A DNA stretch of 64,000 nt from Psychrosphaera sp. F3M07 (GTDB lineage Bacteria > Pseudomonadota > Gammaproteobacteria > Enterobacterales > Alteromonadaceae), in contig NZ_JAHKPJ010000021.1 of NCBI RefSeq assembly GCF_018860345.1, positions 119,173 to 183,172 of the forward strand. Reading direction: 5' to 3'. Each line of letters opens with the position of its first letter. The first letter of the stretch is position 1. Both the position numbers and the translations under genes were made by a program. The notes below the pieces were generated by a model. It did not search any database. It had not been told where the DNA came from and saw only the letters and a list, made by a program, of their open reading frames with translations. This document shows, one piece after another, positions 35,225 to 45,186 of this stretch.

Positions 35225-35452
35225 ATGAGCCAAATAAACTTAGTTGAGATCACAACTGAATACATCGAATTAAATAAATTTCTTAAATTTGAAAATTTAG
35301 TTGAAAGTGGTGGTCACGCCAAACTTGTCATCGCTGATGGTCAAGTTCGTGTTAATGGCAAAGTGGCGATGCAAACCCGCAAAAAAGTAAGAGACGGTGA
35401 TGTAGTTACACTTGCTGGTGAGCAATATAAAATCGTTGTTGTACAAGAATAG
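35225..35452 (+). CDS. S4-domain RNA-binding protein (YbcJ/YaaA-like)
   Basis: Small RNA-binding protein of 75 residues made of a single S4 fold: an N-terminal helix IELNKFLKFENLVESGGHAK, then the nucleic-acid-contact strand QVRVNGKVAMQTRKKVRDGDVV. E. coli YbcJ has the same layout. The exact RNA target is unknown; a role in ribosome or tRNA metabolism is inferred from the fold. ATG start; monocistronic, placed just after the tRNA array. Confidence 0.88.
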   Translation: MSQINLVEITTEYIELNKFLKFENLVESGGHAKLVIADGQVRVNGKVAMQTRKKVRDGDVVTLAGEQYKIVVVQE

Positions 35453-35617
35453 AACAATTACTGATTAAATCAGTTGTGTTTACAAAATAATGACACAATT
35501 AGATTTAAATTTTTGTCAAAATAGATTAATTTAACCGCCTATTATTTAAGAGAATGTCAGTAACCTTGTGGGTTTTCACTGACGTTTTTAGGTTAGTACA
35601 TTAAAGAAGAGATTGAG

Positions 35618-36340
35618 ATGGGCAGAGCATATCAAAACCGTAAAGACTCCATGGCTAAAACAGCCAACGCTAAAACTAAAGTGTATTCTAAATACGGTAA
35701 AGAAATTTACGTAGTTGCTAAAAACGGTGGAAGTGATCCTGACGGTAACTTAGCATTACGTAGTTTGATGGATCGTGCTAAAAAAGATCAAGTACCTGCT
35801 CATGTTATTAAAAACGCTTTAGACAAAGCCGCTGGCGGTGGCGGTGAAGATTATTCTCCGGCTCGTTATGAAGGTTTTGGTCCCGGTAGTTGTATGGTTA
35901 TTGTTGATTGCCTAACCGACAACAACAACCGTACCATTATGGAAGTGCGTAACTGTTTTACTAAAACCAACTCTAAAATTGGTGCACAAGGTTCTGCGGC
36001 ACACATGTTTGATCATTTAGCTGTATTTGTTTTTGACGGTGATGATGATGAAGCGGTGTTAGAAGCGTTAATGATGGCTGACGTTGATGTAACGGATGTT
36101 GAAGTAGAAGATGGCAAGATTACGGTTTACGCGCCTCATACTGAATTCTACAACGTTAAAACAGCATTGCAGGCTGAGTATGAAAATATCGAGTTTGATG
36201 TTGAAGATATCTCTTGGGTACCGACCACAATGACAACAATAACGGGCGACGATGTTGCAATGTTTGAGAAGTTTATTGATATGCTAAATGATTGTGAAGA
36301 CGTACAAGAAGTTTATCATAACGCTGAGTTTGAAGATTAA
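35618..36340 (+). CDS. YebC/PmpR family protein (YeeN subgroup)
   Basis: YebC/TACO1-family protein of 240 residues. The N-terminus [20 protein letters not shown] and the [19 protein letters not shown] segment are the YeeN type rather than the YebC type (which reads AGHSKWAN). Members were described as DNA-binding regulators and more recently as translation factors that relieve ribosome stalling; which applies here is not decided by sequence. The [18 protein letters not shown] loop is conserved. Ends at a shared terminator with pykA. Confidence 0.92.
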   Translation: MGRAYQNRKDSMAKTANAKTKVYSKYGKEIYVVAKNGGSDPDGNLALRSLMDRAKKDQVPAHVIKNALDKAAGGGGEDYSPARYEGFGPGSCMVIVDCLTDNNNRTIMEVRNCFTKTNSKIGAQGSAAHMFDHLAVFVFDGDDDEAVLEALMMADVDVTDVEVEDGKITVYAPHTEFYNVKTALQAEYENIEFDVEDISWVPTTMTTITGDDVAMFEKFIDMLNDCEDVQEVYHNAEFED

Positions 36341-36361
36341 TACTCAGTTAGAAAAAAACAT

Positions 36362-36395
36362 AAAAAAAGCCGATGTTATTCACATCGGCTTTTTT
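36362..36395. terminator. bidirectional terminator between the YebC-family gene and pykA
   Basis: AAAAAAGCCGATGT - TATTC - ACATCGGCTTTTTT, a 14 bp stem that serves both converging genes. Confidence 0.9.
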
Positions 36396-36415
36396 GATGA
36401 TACTGAGTTAAGTTA

Positions 36416-37852
36416 TTAAACAGTTAAGATCTTAACTGTATTGGTTGCCCCAACAGTTTCCATCGTATCGCCATGTGTAACGATAACTAAATCACCTTTA
36501 TTCAAACGACCTAATTCAACTAACGTGTTTAAAGCTTCTCTAGAGTCGTCAGTGGTTAATGTGCTGTCAAAAAACACTGGATAAACACCACGATACATAG
36601 CACTAACGTTTAGGGTTTTTTCATGGCGTGATAATGCAAATATTGGTAACGAAGAACTGATACGTGATAACAACTTAGCTGTGCCACCTGACTCAGTTAA
36701 CGTCACAATCGCTTTTACCCCTTGCATATGATTAGCTGCGTACATAGCAGACATCGCAATTGCTTCCGATACATTATCAAACACTTTTTCCATTCTGTGT
36801 TTTGATACTTGGGCAGTAGGGTGTTTTTCAGCACCACGACATACGTTTGCCATTGCTTGAACCGTTTCGATCGGGAAATCACCTGCGGCTGTTTCAGCCG
36901 ATAACATTACTGCATCGGTACCATCTAATACGGCATTTGAAACATCCATAACTTCTGCACGAGTTGGCATTGGACTTGTTATCATCGATTCCATCATTTG
37001 AGTTGCAGTAATAACGGCTTTATTAAGCTGGCGAGAACGTGCAATCAATTTCTTTTGTACACCGACTAACTCAGCATCACCAATTTCAACCCCTAAATCA
37101 CCACGAGCAACCATGATCACATCAGATGCTTGAACAATATCGTCAATAGCGGCATCAGTTGCAACGGTTTCAGCACGTTCAACCTTGGCAACAATAAGAG
37201 GCTTAAAACCAGCTTCATGAGCCAACGAACGAGCGTAATCTAAATCTGCACCTGAACGCGGGAAAGAAACAGCAAGGAATTCAACGTCTATTTTTGCAGC
37301 CGTTAATATATCGGCTTTATCTTTATCAGTAAGTGCTGGTGCTGTTAAGCCACCGCCTTTACGATTGATACCTTTGTTATTTGATAAAGGACCTGCAACT
37401 GTTACTTCCGTAAATACCTTTGAAACAGATACAGACAAAACTAATAATTGTACACGACCATCATCTAATAAAAGTACATCGCCTTCGTTAACGTCATTTG
37501 GTAATTCTTTATAATCGATTCCAACTTGATGTTGATCACCTTCATCACGACCTAACTCAGCGTCTAGAATGAATTTGTCACCAACAGATAAATGGATTTT
37601 AGTGTCTTTAAAACGTGCAACACGAATTTTAGGACCTTGTAAATCGCCTAAAATAGCAACATACGTATTTAATTTCTTAGCGGTTTCACGAACTCGAGTC
37701 GCGCGGTCTATATGATCTTGTGCAGAGCCATGAGAGAAGTTCATGCGAACGACATTAACGCCGCTTTTTATAATTTGCTCTAAAACGTCATCTTTGTCCG
37801 TTGCTGGACCTAAGGTGGATACTATTTTTGTTCTTCTCAATATGTTCGACAT
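36416..37852 (-). CDS. pykA: pyruvate kinase II
   Basis: Pyruvate kinase of 478 residues, converting phosphoenolpyruvate and ADP to pyruvate and ATP. The start [19 protein letters not shown], the active-site KVERAEAV segment and [31 protein letters not shown] are complete, and the protein aligns closely with E. coli PykA (AMP-activated type) rather than PykF. It is divergent from nothing: hexR, on the same strand, ends upstream at a terminator. Two HexR-like sites lie in its leader region. Confidence 0.95.
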   Translation of the reverse strand: MSNILRRTKIVSTLGPATDKDDVLEQIIKSGVNVVRMNFSHGSAQDHIDRATRVRETAKKLNTYVAILGDLQGPKIRVARFKDTKIHLSVGDKFILDAELGRDEGDQHQVGIDYKELPNDVNEGDVLLLDDGRVQLLVLSVSVSKVFTEVTVAGPLSNNKGINRKGGGLTAPALTDKDKADILTAAKIDVEFLAVSFPRSGADLDYARSLAHEAGFKPLIVAKVERAETVATDAAIDDIVQASDVIMVARGDLGVEIGDAELVGVQKKLIARSRQLNKAVITATQMMESMITSPMPTRAEVMDVSNAVLDGTDAVMLSAETAAGDFPIETVQAMANVCRGAEKHPTAQVSKHRMEKVFDNVSEAIAMSAMYAANHMQGVKAIVTLTESGGTAKLLSRISSSLPIFALSRHEKTLNVSAMYRGVYPVFFDSTLTTDDSREALNTLVELGRLNKGDLVIVTHGDTMETVGATNTVKILTV

Positions 37853-37885
37853 GACGACTATAAACTCCGTTTGGGTTTTACACTT

Positions 37886-37900
37886 TGTAATTTAATTACA
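37886..37900 (-). promoter_or_regulatory. HexR operator upstream of pykA
   Basis: TGTAATT-T-AATTACA, a perfect 15 bp palindrome that matches the known HexR consensus TGTAATTAAATTACA at 14 of 15 bases, 33 bases before the pykA start codon. Confidence 0.8.
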
Positions 37901-37911
37901 TTTTGAGACAA

Positions 37912-37926
37912 TTTAATAAAATTACA
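37912..37926 (-). promoter_or_regulatory. second HexR-like site upstream of pykA
   Basis: Read on the plus strand as TTTAATAAAATTACA, 13 of 15 matches to the HexR consensus with one intact half-site, centred 26 bp from the perfect site. Confidence 0.45.
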
Positions 37927-37970
37927 AGGACTAATTGTATTAAATTGGTTAATTCTTAACGTGATAACGC

Positions 37971-37998
37971 AAAAAAGCAGCTCTCGCTGCTTTTTTTA
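37971..37998. terminator. terminator downstream of hexR
   Basis: AAAAAAGCAG - CTCTCG - CTGCTTTTTT, a 10 bp stem with A and T tracts, separating hexR from the pykA promoter region. Confidence 0.85.
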
Positions 37999-38060
37999 TT
38001 ACATATGGTTTTGTTTAACTTTCATTTTATCGACCTTGCGATAATCCAAAAGAATAAACC

Positions 38061-38918
38061 TTAACTCAGGTTTTCTTTCTTTTCGAAACGAGAAGGTCTT
38101 AATGAATCTTTGACCTTTTTCAGGTTATCTCTAAATTTAGGGCCTCGACGTAAAGTGAAACCTGTCGCTAAAATATCGACAAGGACTAGCTGTGCAATAC
38201 GCGATGCCATTGGCATATACAAGTCAGTATCTTCAGGTACATCAGAGCTAATACACATATTACATTCTTTACCAAGTGGACTGTCTTTAGCGGTTAATCC
38301 GATGACGGTAGCGTCATTTTGACGGGCTATTTGAGCAATCTCAACCAATGGCTTAGTACGACCGGTATGGGAAAAGATAACAACAACATCGCCGTCAGTA
38401 CTATTAATACAGCTCATTCGTTGCATAACGATATCTTCAAAACAGTTAACCGGAACATTAAAACGGAAAAACTTATTAAGTGCATCTTGCGCTACCGAGG
38501 CTGATGCCCCTAGGCCAAAAAACGATATTTTCTTGGCCTGAGTTAATATATCTACCGCACGATTAATTTGACCAATATCTAAATTACGGTGTGCGATATC
38601 AAGTGCCGCCATCGTTGATTCAAATATTTTTGCGCAATATTCGTCAGGACCGTCACTTTCATCCACATGGCGATTAACATAAGGCGTACCATTTGCTAAT
38701 CCTTGTGCTAAATGTAATTTAAAGTCAGGAAAACCTTTGGTATCGAGACGTCGACAAAACCTATTAACCGTTGGTTCACTCACATCGGCCACTTTTGCTA
38801 ACGTTGCAATGCTTGAATGAATTGCTTGTTCTGGATTTGCAATGATGACTTCTGCTACTTTTCTCTCAGATTTACTGAAAGTGGTAATTTGAGAATTTAT
38901 TTTTTCAAGAATATTCAT
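38061..38918 (-). CDS. hexR: RpiR-family regulator HexR
   Basis: Transcription factor of 285 residues with an N-terminal RpiR helix-turn-helix (about residues 1-77, VADVSEPTVNRFCRRL) and a C-terminal SIS sugar-phosphate-binding domain (about 125-255, FFGLGASASVAQDA and IFSHTGRTKPLVEIA). In relatives HexR binds 2-keto-3-deoxy-6-phosphogluconate and controls zwf-edd-eda, gapA and pykA. Its divergent position to zwf and the nearby palindromes support this identity. ATG with AAGGA upstream. Confidence 0.94.
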   Translation of the reverse strand: MNILEKINSQITTFSKSERKVAEVIIANPEQAIHSSIATLAKVADVSEPTVNRFCRRLDTKGFPDFKLHLAQGLANGTPYVNRHVDESDGPDEYCAKIFESTMAALDIAHRNLDIGQINRAVDILTQAKKISFFGLGASASVAQDALNKFFRFNVPVNCFEDIVMQRMSCINSTDGDVVVIFSHTGRTKPLVEIAQIARQNDATVIGLTAKDSPLGKECNMCISSDVPEDTDLYMPMASRIAQLVLVDILATGFTLRRGPKFRDNLKKVKDSLRPSRFEKKENLS

Positions 38919-39136
38919 TCTTTGTCCTTAACTTTTACTAAGCTAACTCATTAATTTAGTTATTTATGTAGCGGATTTTAGGTAAAAAAGGCTATCATTT
39001 TAGTTTTTATTTTAAGACCCTAATCTTGATGTTTAAACATAGGGCAGTAAATAACGAGTTTTGAACAGGTTATGTTCAGCATTAGAATGTAATTACAAGT
39101 TAAAAACAACAATATAAGTTAAAAATTTACTAAAAA

Positions 39137-39151
39137 TGTAAAAAAATTACA
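39137..39151 (+). promoter_or_regulatory. upstream HexR-like site of zwf
   Basis: TGTAAAAAAATTACA keeps both outer TGTAA/TTACA half-sites at the correct spacing (13 of 15 to consensus), centred 62 bp upstream of the proximal site. Confidence 0.6.
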
Positions 39152-39198
39152 TAATTTAGGTTTACATGCACCGATATAGTTAGTTAGCATTGGAAACA

Positions 39199-39213
39199 TG
39201 TAGTTAAATTACA
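39199..39213 (+). promoter_or_regulatory. proximal HexR operator of zwf
   Basis: TGTAGTTAAATTACA, 14 of 15 matches to the HexR consensus, 35 bases before the zwf ATG. Confidence 0.8.
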
Positions 39214-39248
39214 TCTTAATCATTAAAGTTTGTTTATTGGAGAATCTA

Positions 39249-40718
39249 ATGGCCACAAATATAAGTCATAAGCCATGCGATTTAGTGCTGTTTGGCACTA
39301 ATGGTGATTTAGCACGCCGAAAGTTATTACCTTCGTTGTATCAATTAGAATTAGCTGGGTTACTTGCTGAAGATACCAAAGTAATCGGTGTTGCCCGTCA
39401 AGCTTCTAGTGACGAAGAATACAAAGCCGCGGTTGTTGAAAGTTTAGAACGTTTTATTAAAGAAGACCTAAATGAAGCGGCTAAAGAAAAGTTTATTAAT
39501 AGATTAAGTTACTGCCAGGTCGATATGACCAACCCTGAAGATTATAAGGGGATTGCAGAATTAGTTGATTTAGAAAGCAGAACAATGGTGAATTACTTTT
39601 CGACACCACCGTCTGTTTTTGGTGATATCTGTAGCGGATTAAACTTCGCTGGCCTAGTGGTTGATGAAACCCGTGTTGTGGTTGAAAAGCCAATTGGACA
39701 TTGTTTAGAGTCGTCAAAAGTCATCAATGACAAAATTGCAGAATACTTTAACGAAAACCAAATTTATCGTATTGACCATTATTTAGGTAAAGAAACCGTT
39801 TTAAACCTGTTGGTTCTTCGTTTTGCTAATGCCATTTTCACCAACAACTGGGATCACGAATGTATTGATCATGTTCAAATTACCGTTGCTGAAGAGGTTG
39901 GTGTAGAAGGGCGTTGGGGTTATTACGATGACGCAGGTCAAATGCGCGACATGGTACAAAATCACTTATTACAAATTTTATCATTGTTAGCGATGGAACC
40001 ACCGGTTGATGTGAGTGCCGACAGTATTCGTGATGAAAAATTAAAAGTATTAAAAGCCTTACGTCCAATTACAGAACAAAACTATCAACAAAAAACCGTT
40101 CGTGGTCAATACACGTCTGGTTTTGTAAATGGTAAGTCTGTACCTGGCTATTTGGAAGAAGAAGGGGCTAACACAGAAAGTAAAACGGAAACCTTTGCTT
40201 CTATCCGGGTCGATATTGATAACTGGCGTTGGGCGGGTGTGCCATTCTACTTACGTACAGGCAAACGCTTACCAGTTAAAGGAACTGAAATTGCGGTTCA
40301 CTTTAAAAAGTTACCACACAACATCTTTAAAGATACTTATCAAAATTTACCAGCTAACAAGTTGATCATTCGTCTTCAACCGGATGAAGGTATTGAAATT
40401 CATTTATTGAATAAAGTACCTGGATTAGGTGAGCAAATGGACTTACAACAAACTAAGCTAGATTTAAGTTTTTCAGATACCTTTAAAACGGCACGTATTG
40501 CCGATGCCTATGAGCGTTTAATATTAGAAGCTATGTTAGGTAATCAATCACTGTTTGTTCGTCGAGATGAAGTTGAAACCGCATGGACTTGGGTTGATGG
40601 GATCTTAGACTCTTGGAATAGCTCAAATGAATTACCAAAACCATACTCAGCTGGTTCTTGGGGGCCTGTTGCGTCAATTGCCATGTTAGCTAGAGATGAA
40701 CGTGAGTGGGATGAATAA
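39249..40718 (+). CDS. zwf: glucose-6-phosphate 1-dehydrogenase
   Basis: Cytoplasmic NADP-dependent dehydrogenase making 6-phosphogluconolactone, the entry to both the Entner-Doudoroff and pentose phosphate routes. The NADP motif (LFGTNGDLARRKLLP) and the active-site segment RIDHYLGKE are present; length 489 residues is normal. The ATG at 39249 with GGAG seven bases upstream is chosen; an upstream TTG at 39237 lies within that ribosome-binding site. First gene of zwf-pgl-edd-glk-eda, under HexR-type operators. Confidence 0.96.
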   Translation: MATNISHKPCDLVLFGTNGDLARRKLLPSLYQLELAGLLAEDTKVIGVARQASSDEEYKAAVVESLERFIKEDLNEAAKEKFINRLSYCQVDMTNPEDYKGIAELVDLESRTMVNYFSTPPSVFGDICSGLNFAGLVVDETRVVVEKPIGHCLESSKVINDKIAEYFNENQIYRIDHYLGKETVLNLLVLRFANAIFTNNWDHECIDHVQITVAEEVGVEGRWGYYDDAGQMRDMVQNHLLQILSLLAMEPPVDVSADSIRDEKLKVLKALRPITEQNYQQKTVRGQYTSGFVNGKSVPGYLEEEGANTESKTETFASIRVDIDNWRWAGVPFYLRTGKRLPVKGTEIAVHFKKLPHNIFKDTYQNLPANKLIIRLQPDEGIEIHLLNKVPGLGEQMDLQQTKLDLSFSDTFKTARIADAYERLILEAMLGNQSLFVRRDEVETAWTWVDGILDSWNSSNELPKPYSAGSWGPVASIAMLARDEREWDE

Positions 40719-40784
40719 GCCTCTCACGGCTCGCACTTTACTTTTTTAAAAGTAGTTAGCAATTTAAAAAGCAACGGACCAAAT

Positions 40785-41483
40785 ATGAAAGCACAAGTAA
40801 ATAAATTCGAGAACTCTACGTTATTAAATGAAGCGTTTTCTCAAGAAATAGCCGACAAACTTCAAGCCGGTATTAATCAAAATGGCAGCGCCTCTTTATT
40901 AGTGTCTGGTGGTAACACACCAAAACCTATGTTTTTAATGTTAAGTAACAAAGACATTGAATGGAATAAAGTCAACATCGCATTAGTTGACGACCGTTGG
41001 GTTGATCTGACTGATCCAGCTTCTAACGAAGCTATGGTAAATGAAGCGCTATTGATCAACAAAGCCAGTGCCGCTAATTTTATTGGAATGAAAACAGAAC
41101 ATGACAATGCCTTTGATGCAGAGTCTGCGGTAAGTGATAAATTTAAAGAGGTTAAACGTCCGTTTGATGTTGTTATTCTTGGTATGGGGGAAGACGGTCA
41201 CACAGCGTCTATTTTCCCTTGTTGTGCTCAATTAGAAGAAGCATTAACCACCAATAAAGACATTATGGCCACAGAGCCAACAACTGCACCTCATCAAAGA
41301 ATGACCTTTACTAAGACTGCTTTGTTAAATTCAAAACAGTTATATCTGCATTTAGTAGGTGAAAGTAAAGAAGCCGTATTATTAGACGTTGCCGCAGGCA
41401 GCGACGAGAAACAAGCGCCAATACGAGCGTTTCTAAATCAGTCAAATGTGCCTATGTCAGTAATGTTAGCCACAACAAAATAA
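40785..41483 (+). CDS. pgl: 6-phosphogluconolactonase
   Basis: DevB/SOL-type lactonase of 232 residues that hydrolyses 6-phosphogluconolactone. The glucosamine-6-phosphate-isomerase-like fold is recognised by LLVSGGNTPKPMF, VDDRWVDLTDPASNEAMV and LGMGEDGHTASIFP. It lies 66 bp after zwf and 23 bp before the edd start, within the Entner-Doudoroff operon. Confidence 0.94.
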   Translation: MKAQVNKFENSTLLNEAFSQEIADKLQAGINQNGSASLLVSGGNTPKPMFLMLSNKDIEWNKVNIALVDDRWVDLTDPASNEAMVNEALLINKASAANFIGMKTEHDNAFDAESAVSDKFKEVKRPFDVVILGMGEDGHTASIFPCCAQLEEALTTNKDIMATEPTTAPHQRMTFTKTALLNSKQLYLHLVGESKEAVLLDVAAGSDEKQAPIRAFLNQSNVPMSVMLATTK

Positions 41484-41506
41484 CTTGATTTAGTTTGGAG
41501 AAAGTA

Positions 41507-43324
41507 ATGAATTCAGTAATACAAGAAGTTACAAATACAATAATTGAACGCAGTAAAAAAACGCGTGCTGCTTATTTAGCTAAAATCGAAAAAGCACGTT
41601 TAAAAGGCCCACATCGTGGCGTACTTTCTTGCGGTAATTTAGCACATGGCTTTGCAGCATGTAGCCCACAAGAAAAATCGGATTTAACTCAACTTACTAA
41701 AGCTAACGTTGGCATCATTTCTTCATATAACGATATGTTATCTGCACACCAACCTTATGAAGTTTATCCAGCAAAAATTAAAAAAGCCGTTGAAAACGTA
41801 GGTTCAGTTGCTCAGTTTGCTGGCGGCGTACCGGCTATGTGTGACGGTGTTACCCAAGGCCAACCGGGCATGGATTTAAGCTTAATGAGCCGTGACGTTA
41901 TTGCAATGAGTACTGCAATTGGTCTATCTCATAACATGTTTGATAGCGGCGTTATGTTGGGTATTTGTGACAAGATTGTCCCAGGACTCGTCATGTCGGC
42001 ATTAACATTTGGTCATTTACCATTTGTATTTATTCCTGCAGGCCCAATGGAGTCTGGTATTCCAAATAAAGAAAAAGCTCGTATTCGTCAATTGTACGCT
42101 CAAGGTAAAGTTGGTCGTGACGAGTTATTAGAGTCTGAATCTAAATCATATCATTCAGCTGGTACTTGTACGTTTTACGGAACGGCTAACTCTAATCAAT
42201 TAGTTGTTGAAATTATGGGGTTGCATTTGCCAGGTTCATCATTTGTTAATCCGGGCACAGAATTACGTGACGCATTAACGGACGCAGCATCAGTACAAGC
42301 CACTCGTATTACAGACTTAGGTACAGAGTACCGTCCAATTGGTCATATTGTTGATGAAAAAGCAGTGGTAAACGGCATTGTTGGTTTATTAGCAACCGGT
42401 GGTTCAACTAACCATACTATGCATTTAGTGGCGATGGCGAAAGCCGCAGGTATTTTAGTTAACTGGGATGACTTTGACGCATTATCATCAGTTACTCCTT
42501 TATTAGCTAAGATCTATCCAAATGGTCAAGCGGATATTAATCACTTCCAAGCTGCCGGCGGCATGGCATATTTGATCAAAGAATTGCTACGTGGTGGTTT
42601 ATTACATAATGATGTAATGACGATTTGTGGTGAAGGCCTAGATAAATATACCCAAGAGCCTGTGGTACGTGACGGCAAATTAATGTGGGTTGATGGTCCA
42701 ACTAAATCATTAGATGATGAAGTTTTAGCAACAATTGAACAACCATTTAAAGCAGACGGTGGTTTATCAGCATTATCAGGTAACTTAGGCCGTGCGGTAA
42801 TTAAAACGTCTTCTTTACGTGCAGGTAAAACAACCGTTAAAGCACCTGCGGTTGTATTTGAAAGCCAACATGATATCGACGCTGCATTCCAAGCGGGTGA
42901 TTTAGATAAAGACTGTGTGGTTGTTGTTCGTTATCAAGGACCAAGAGCGGTTGGTATGCCAGAACTTCATAAATTAACGCCACCGTTAAGTGTATTGCAA
43001 GACAAAGGGTTTAATGTAGCTTTAGTGACAGACGGTAGAATGTCAGGCGCATCAGGTAAAGTGCCAGCTGCTATTCATTTATATCCAGAAGCATTAGATG
43101 GCGGCTTAATCGCGAAAGTACAAAATGGCGATATTATCGAAATCAACGCAGACAAAAATATAGTTCAACTTCATGTAAGTGAAGAAGAGTTAGCTAAACG
43201 TGTTGTGACCGTTAAAGACTTAACGGAAGATCGTGAAGCTATGGGCCGTGAGTTATTTAATGGTTTACGCCAAGTAATGACAACGCCAGAAGAAGGCGCT
43301 TCTTGCGTTTTCCATGATGCGTAA
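41507..43324 (+). CDS. edd: phosphogluconate dehydratase
   Basis: Iron-sulfur dehydratase of the IlvD/Edd family converting 6-phosphogluconate to 2-keto-3-deoxy-6-phosphogluconate, 605 residues. Cluster cysteines are in [12 protein letters not shown] and the [12 protein letters not shown] segment; further Edd-type motifs are [16 protein letters not shown] and [19 protein letters not shown]. The ATG at 41507 has GGAG upstream; the earlier TTG at 41495 precedes that site and is rejected. Oxygen-sensitive cluster expected. Confidence 0.96.
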   Translation: MNSVIQEVTNTIIERSKKTRAAYLAKIEKARLKGPHRGVLSCGNLAHGFAACSPQEKSDLTQLTKANVGIISSYNDMLSAHQPYEVYPAKIKKAVENVGSVAQFAGGVPAMCDGVTQGQPGMDLSLMSRDVIAMSTAIGLSHNMFDSGVMLGICDKIVPGLVMSALTFGHLPFVFIPAGPMESGIPNKEKARIRQLYAQGKVGRDELLESESKSYHSAGTCTFYGTANSNQLVVEIMGLHLPGSSFVNPGTELRDALTDAASVQATRITDLGTEYRPIGHIVDEKAVVNGIVGLLATGGSTNHTMHLVAMAKAAGILVNWDDFDALSSVTPLLAKIYPNGQADINHFQAAGGMAYLIKELLRGGLLHNDVMTICGEGLDKYTQEPVVRDGKLMWVDGPTKSLDDEVLATIEQPFKADGGLSALSGNLGRAVIKTSSLRAGKTTVKAPAVVFESQHDIDAAFQAGDLDKDCVVVVRYQGPRAVGMPELHKLTPPLSVLQDKGFNVALVTDGRMSGASGKVPAAIHLYPEALDGGLIAKVQNGDIIEINADKNIVQLHVSEEELAKRVVTVKDLTEDREAMGRELFNGLRQVMTTPEEGASCVFHDA

Positions 43325-43350
43325 TTAGATCTCTGTATTGGACGTAAATT

Positions 43351-44304
43351 ATGACTATTAAAGCGTTAGTTGCTGATATCGGCGGAACCAATATCCGCCT
43401 TGGTATGGCGGATATGGAAACACTTTCTATATCAAATATTTTGACTTACCAATGTAAAGATTTTGACAATGTAGATGGCGCAATTAGCCAGTACAAACAA
43501 GATTCTAAACAAGAGTTTGAATATGCCTGCTTAGATGTTGCCTGTCCTGTAGTAGGGGACGAAGTGAACTTAACCAATAATCATTGGTGTTTTTCACAAG
43601 CCGCAATTACAGAGCAGTTTGGTCTAAAGAAATTAATTGTTATTAATGACTTTACTGCTATTGCTATGTCGGTGCCAAACATAGCCAAAGACAAATTAGT
43701 TCAAATTGGCGGACAAGATGCGCTTCCAAATGCACCTATTGCTATTTTTGGTGCGGGTACTGGCCTTGGCGTTGCAAATTTAATCCATGCCGAAAATAAA
43801 TGGATACCTATTGGTGGCGAAGGCGGTCATGTTGACTTTGCACCAATAGACAGTGATGAAATAGGCGTGCTTAAAGAGCTACAAAAGAAATATGCTCGTG
43901 TATCTGCAGAGCAAGTATTGTCTGGTTTAGGTTTAGTGCAAATTTATCAATCTCTTTGTGCCATCAACAAACAAGATGCAAAACAATATGAACCTGCTGA
44001 CATCACCCAACACGCAATTGCTGGGACAGATGAATTAGCAGTTAAGACGTTAGATGTATTTTGTCGTATCTTAGGTAGTTTTGGCGGTAATTTAGCCCTT
44101 ACATTAATGACCTACGGTGGTGTATTTATTGCCGGTGGCGTTGTACCAAGATTTATTGAATATGTTAAAACAAGCGAATTTAGAGCTCGTTTTGATGCAA
44201 AAGGACGTTTTGGCAAGATCATAAAAACGATCCCTGTATACGTTGTAACGGAAGAACAACCGGGATTAATTGGTTGCGCGGCATATTTACAGCAAGAAAT
44301 TTAA
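43351..44304 (+). CDS. glk: glucokinase
   Basis: ATP-dependent glucokinase of the bacterial Glk family (not ROK), 317 residues, phosphorylating glucose that feeds Zwf. The phosphate-binding ADIGGTNIRLGM opens the protein; the catalytic Asp is in VINDFTAIAMSVP, and GAGTGLGVA is the second phosphate loop. Its placement between edd and eda shows that free glucose, for example from maltodextrin breakdown, is committed to the Entner-Doudoroff route. 26 bp after edd. Confidence 0.95.
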   Translation: MTIKALVADIGGTNIRLGMADMETLSISNILTYQCKDFDNVDGAISQYKQDSKQEFEYACLDVACPVVGDEVNLTNNHWCFSQAAITEQFGLKKLIVINDFTAIAMSVPNIAKDKLVQIGGQDALPNAPIAIFGAGTGLGVANLIHAENKWIPIGGEGGHVDFAPIDSDEIGVLKELQKKYARVSAEQVLSGLGLVQIYQSLCAINKQDAKQYEPADITQHAIAGTDELAVKTLDVFCRILGSFGGNLALTLMTYGGVFIAGGVVPRFIEYVKTSEFRARFDAKGRFGKIIKTIPVYVVTEEQPGLIGCAAYLQQEI

Positions 44305-44309
44305 TTAAG

Positions 44310-44324
44310 GTTCCTCATAGGAAC
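44310..44324 (+). promoter_or_regulatory. intercistronic hairpin between glk and eda
   Basis: GTTCCT-CAT-AGGAAC, a perfect 6 bp stem extendable by AGG/CCT-type pairs, without a T tract. More likely an mRNA-stability or processing element than a terminator. Confidence 0.35.
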
Positions 44325-44359
44325 AACCTCATATTAGAAAGGTTTAAAAGGGTTTTAAA

Positions 44360-45001
44360 ATGGCAGAACGTAATTGGTTAATCGACTCAGCTGAAGTATT
44401 TGCAGCAGGTCCAGTAGTCCCAGTATTAGTTATTGAAAATGTAGAAGATGCGGTTCCAATTGCGGAAGCATTAATGGCCGGTGGTATTAAAGTATTGGAA
44501 GTGACTTTACGTACTAAAGCGGCAATTGATGTTATTCGTGAAATTGCGACACATTGCCCAGACGCTATTATTGGTGCTGGTACTGTAACTAATGCAGCTC
44601 AACTTAAGCAAGTAACAGAAGCTGGCGCTAAGTTTGCTATCAGCCCTGGTTTAACGCCTGACTTATTAGATGCTGGTAACGCTGGTTCTATATCGTTAAT
44701 TCCGGGTATCGCATCAATTTCCGAGTTGATGATAGGACTAGATAAAGGTTACTCGCACTTTAAATTCTTCCCTGCAGAAGCATCTGGTGGCGTTCAGTCG
44801 TTAAAATCAATTGGTGGTCCATTCCCAGATGTTCGTTTTTGCCCAACAGGTGGTATTAACCCTGGCAATTATAAAGACTATTTAGCGTTATCAAATGTAA
44901 TGTGCTGTGGTGGTTCTTGGTTATGCCCAGATGACATTATCAAAGGCAAACGTTGGTCAGAGATCACTGAACTAGCTAAAAAGGCAACGGCAGGCGTATA
45001 A
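44360..45001 (+). CDS. eda: KDPG/KHG aldolase
   Basis: Class I aldolase of 213 residues cleaving 2-keto-3-deoxy-6-phosphogluconate to pyruvate and glyceraldehyde-3-phosphate. The Schiff-base lysine is in the FKFFPAE segment, with the catalytic glutamate in VLEVTLRT; GAGTV and CPTGGINPGNY are also conserved. Last gene of the zwf-pgl-edd-glk-eda operon, 55 bp after glk, followed by a terminator. Confidence 0.96.
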   Translation: MAERNWLIDSAEVFAAGPVVPVLVIENVEDAVPIAEALMAGGIKVLEVTLRTKAAIDVIREIATHCPDAIIGAGTVTNAAQLKQVTEAGAKFAISPGLTPDLLDAGNAGSISLIPGIASISELMIGLDKGYSHFKFFPAEASGGVQSLKSIGGPFPDVRFCPTGGINPGNYKDYLALSNVMCCGGSWLCPDDIIKGKRWSEITELAKKATAGV

Positions 45002-45029
45002 AAGCTTCTTCTTTTTATTTTTATAAAAT

Positions 45030-45052
45030 AACCAGCTTAGGCTGGTTTTTTT
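45030..45052 (+). terminator. terminator of the Entner-Doudoroff operon
   Basis: AACCAGC - TTAG - GCTGGTT followed by a T tract, 28 bases after the eda stop. Confidence 0.85.
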
Positions 45053-45186
45053 GTATCTAAATGAATGTTCTACACCGGTTAATACATATGAAAGATAATA
45101 AGGACAAAAAAGAATAGAAATCGGTGCGTTAACGACAAAACTCATGTAGTTTTAATAAGGTACCGTTATTAATAGGAAGCGTTAAA

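Larger units (their letters stand above)
38919..39248. promoter_or_regulatory. hexR-zwf divergent regulatory region (no gene)
   Basis: This 330-base AT-rich gap holds no ORF of note. It contains two HexR-type sites (listed separately), a shorter perfect repeat TGTAATTACA at 39088-39097 whose half-site spacing is wrong for HexR, and a -10-like TATAGT at 39175-39180. Both hexR and zwf must be transcribed from within it. Confidence 0.7.

Noticed and set aside
39088-39097. TGTAATTACA in the hexR-zwf gap as a HexR site
   Set aside because: Half-sites are fused; the 15-base spacing of HexR is lost.
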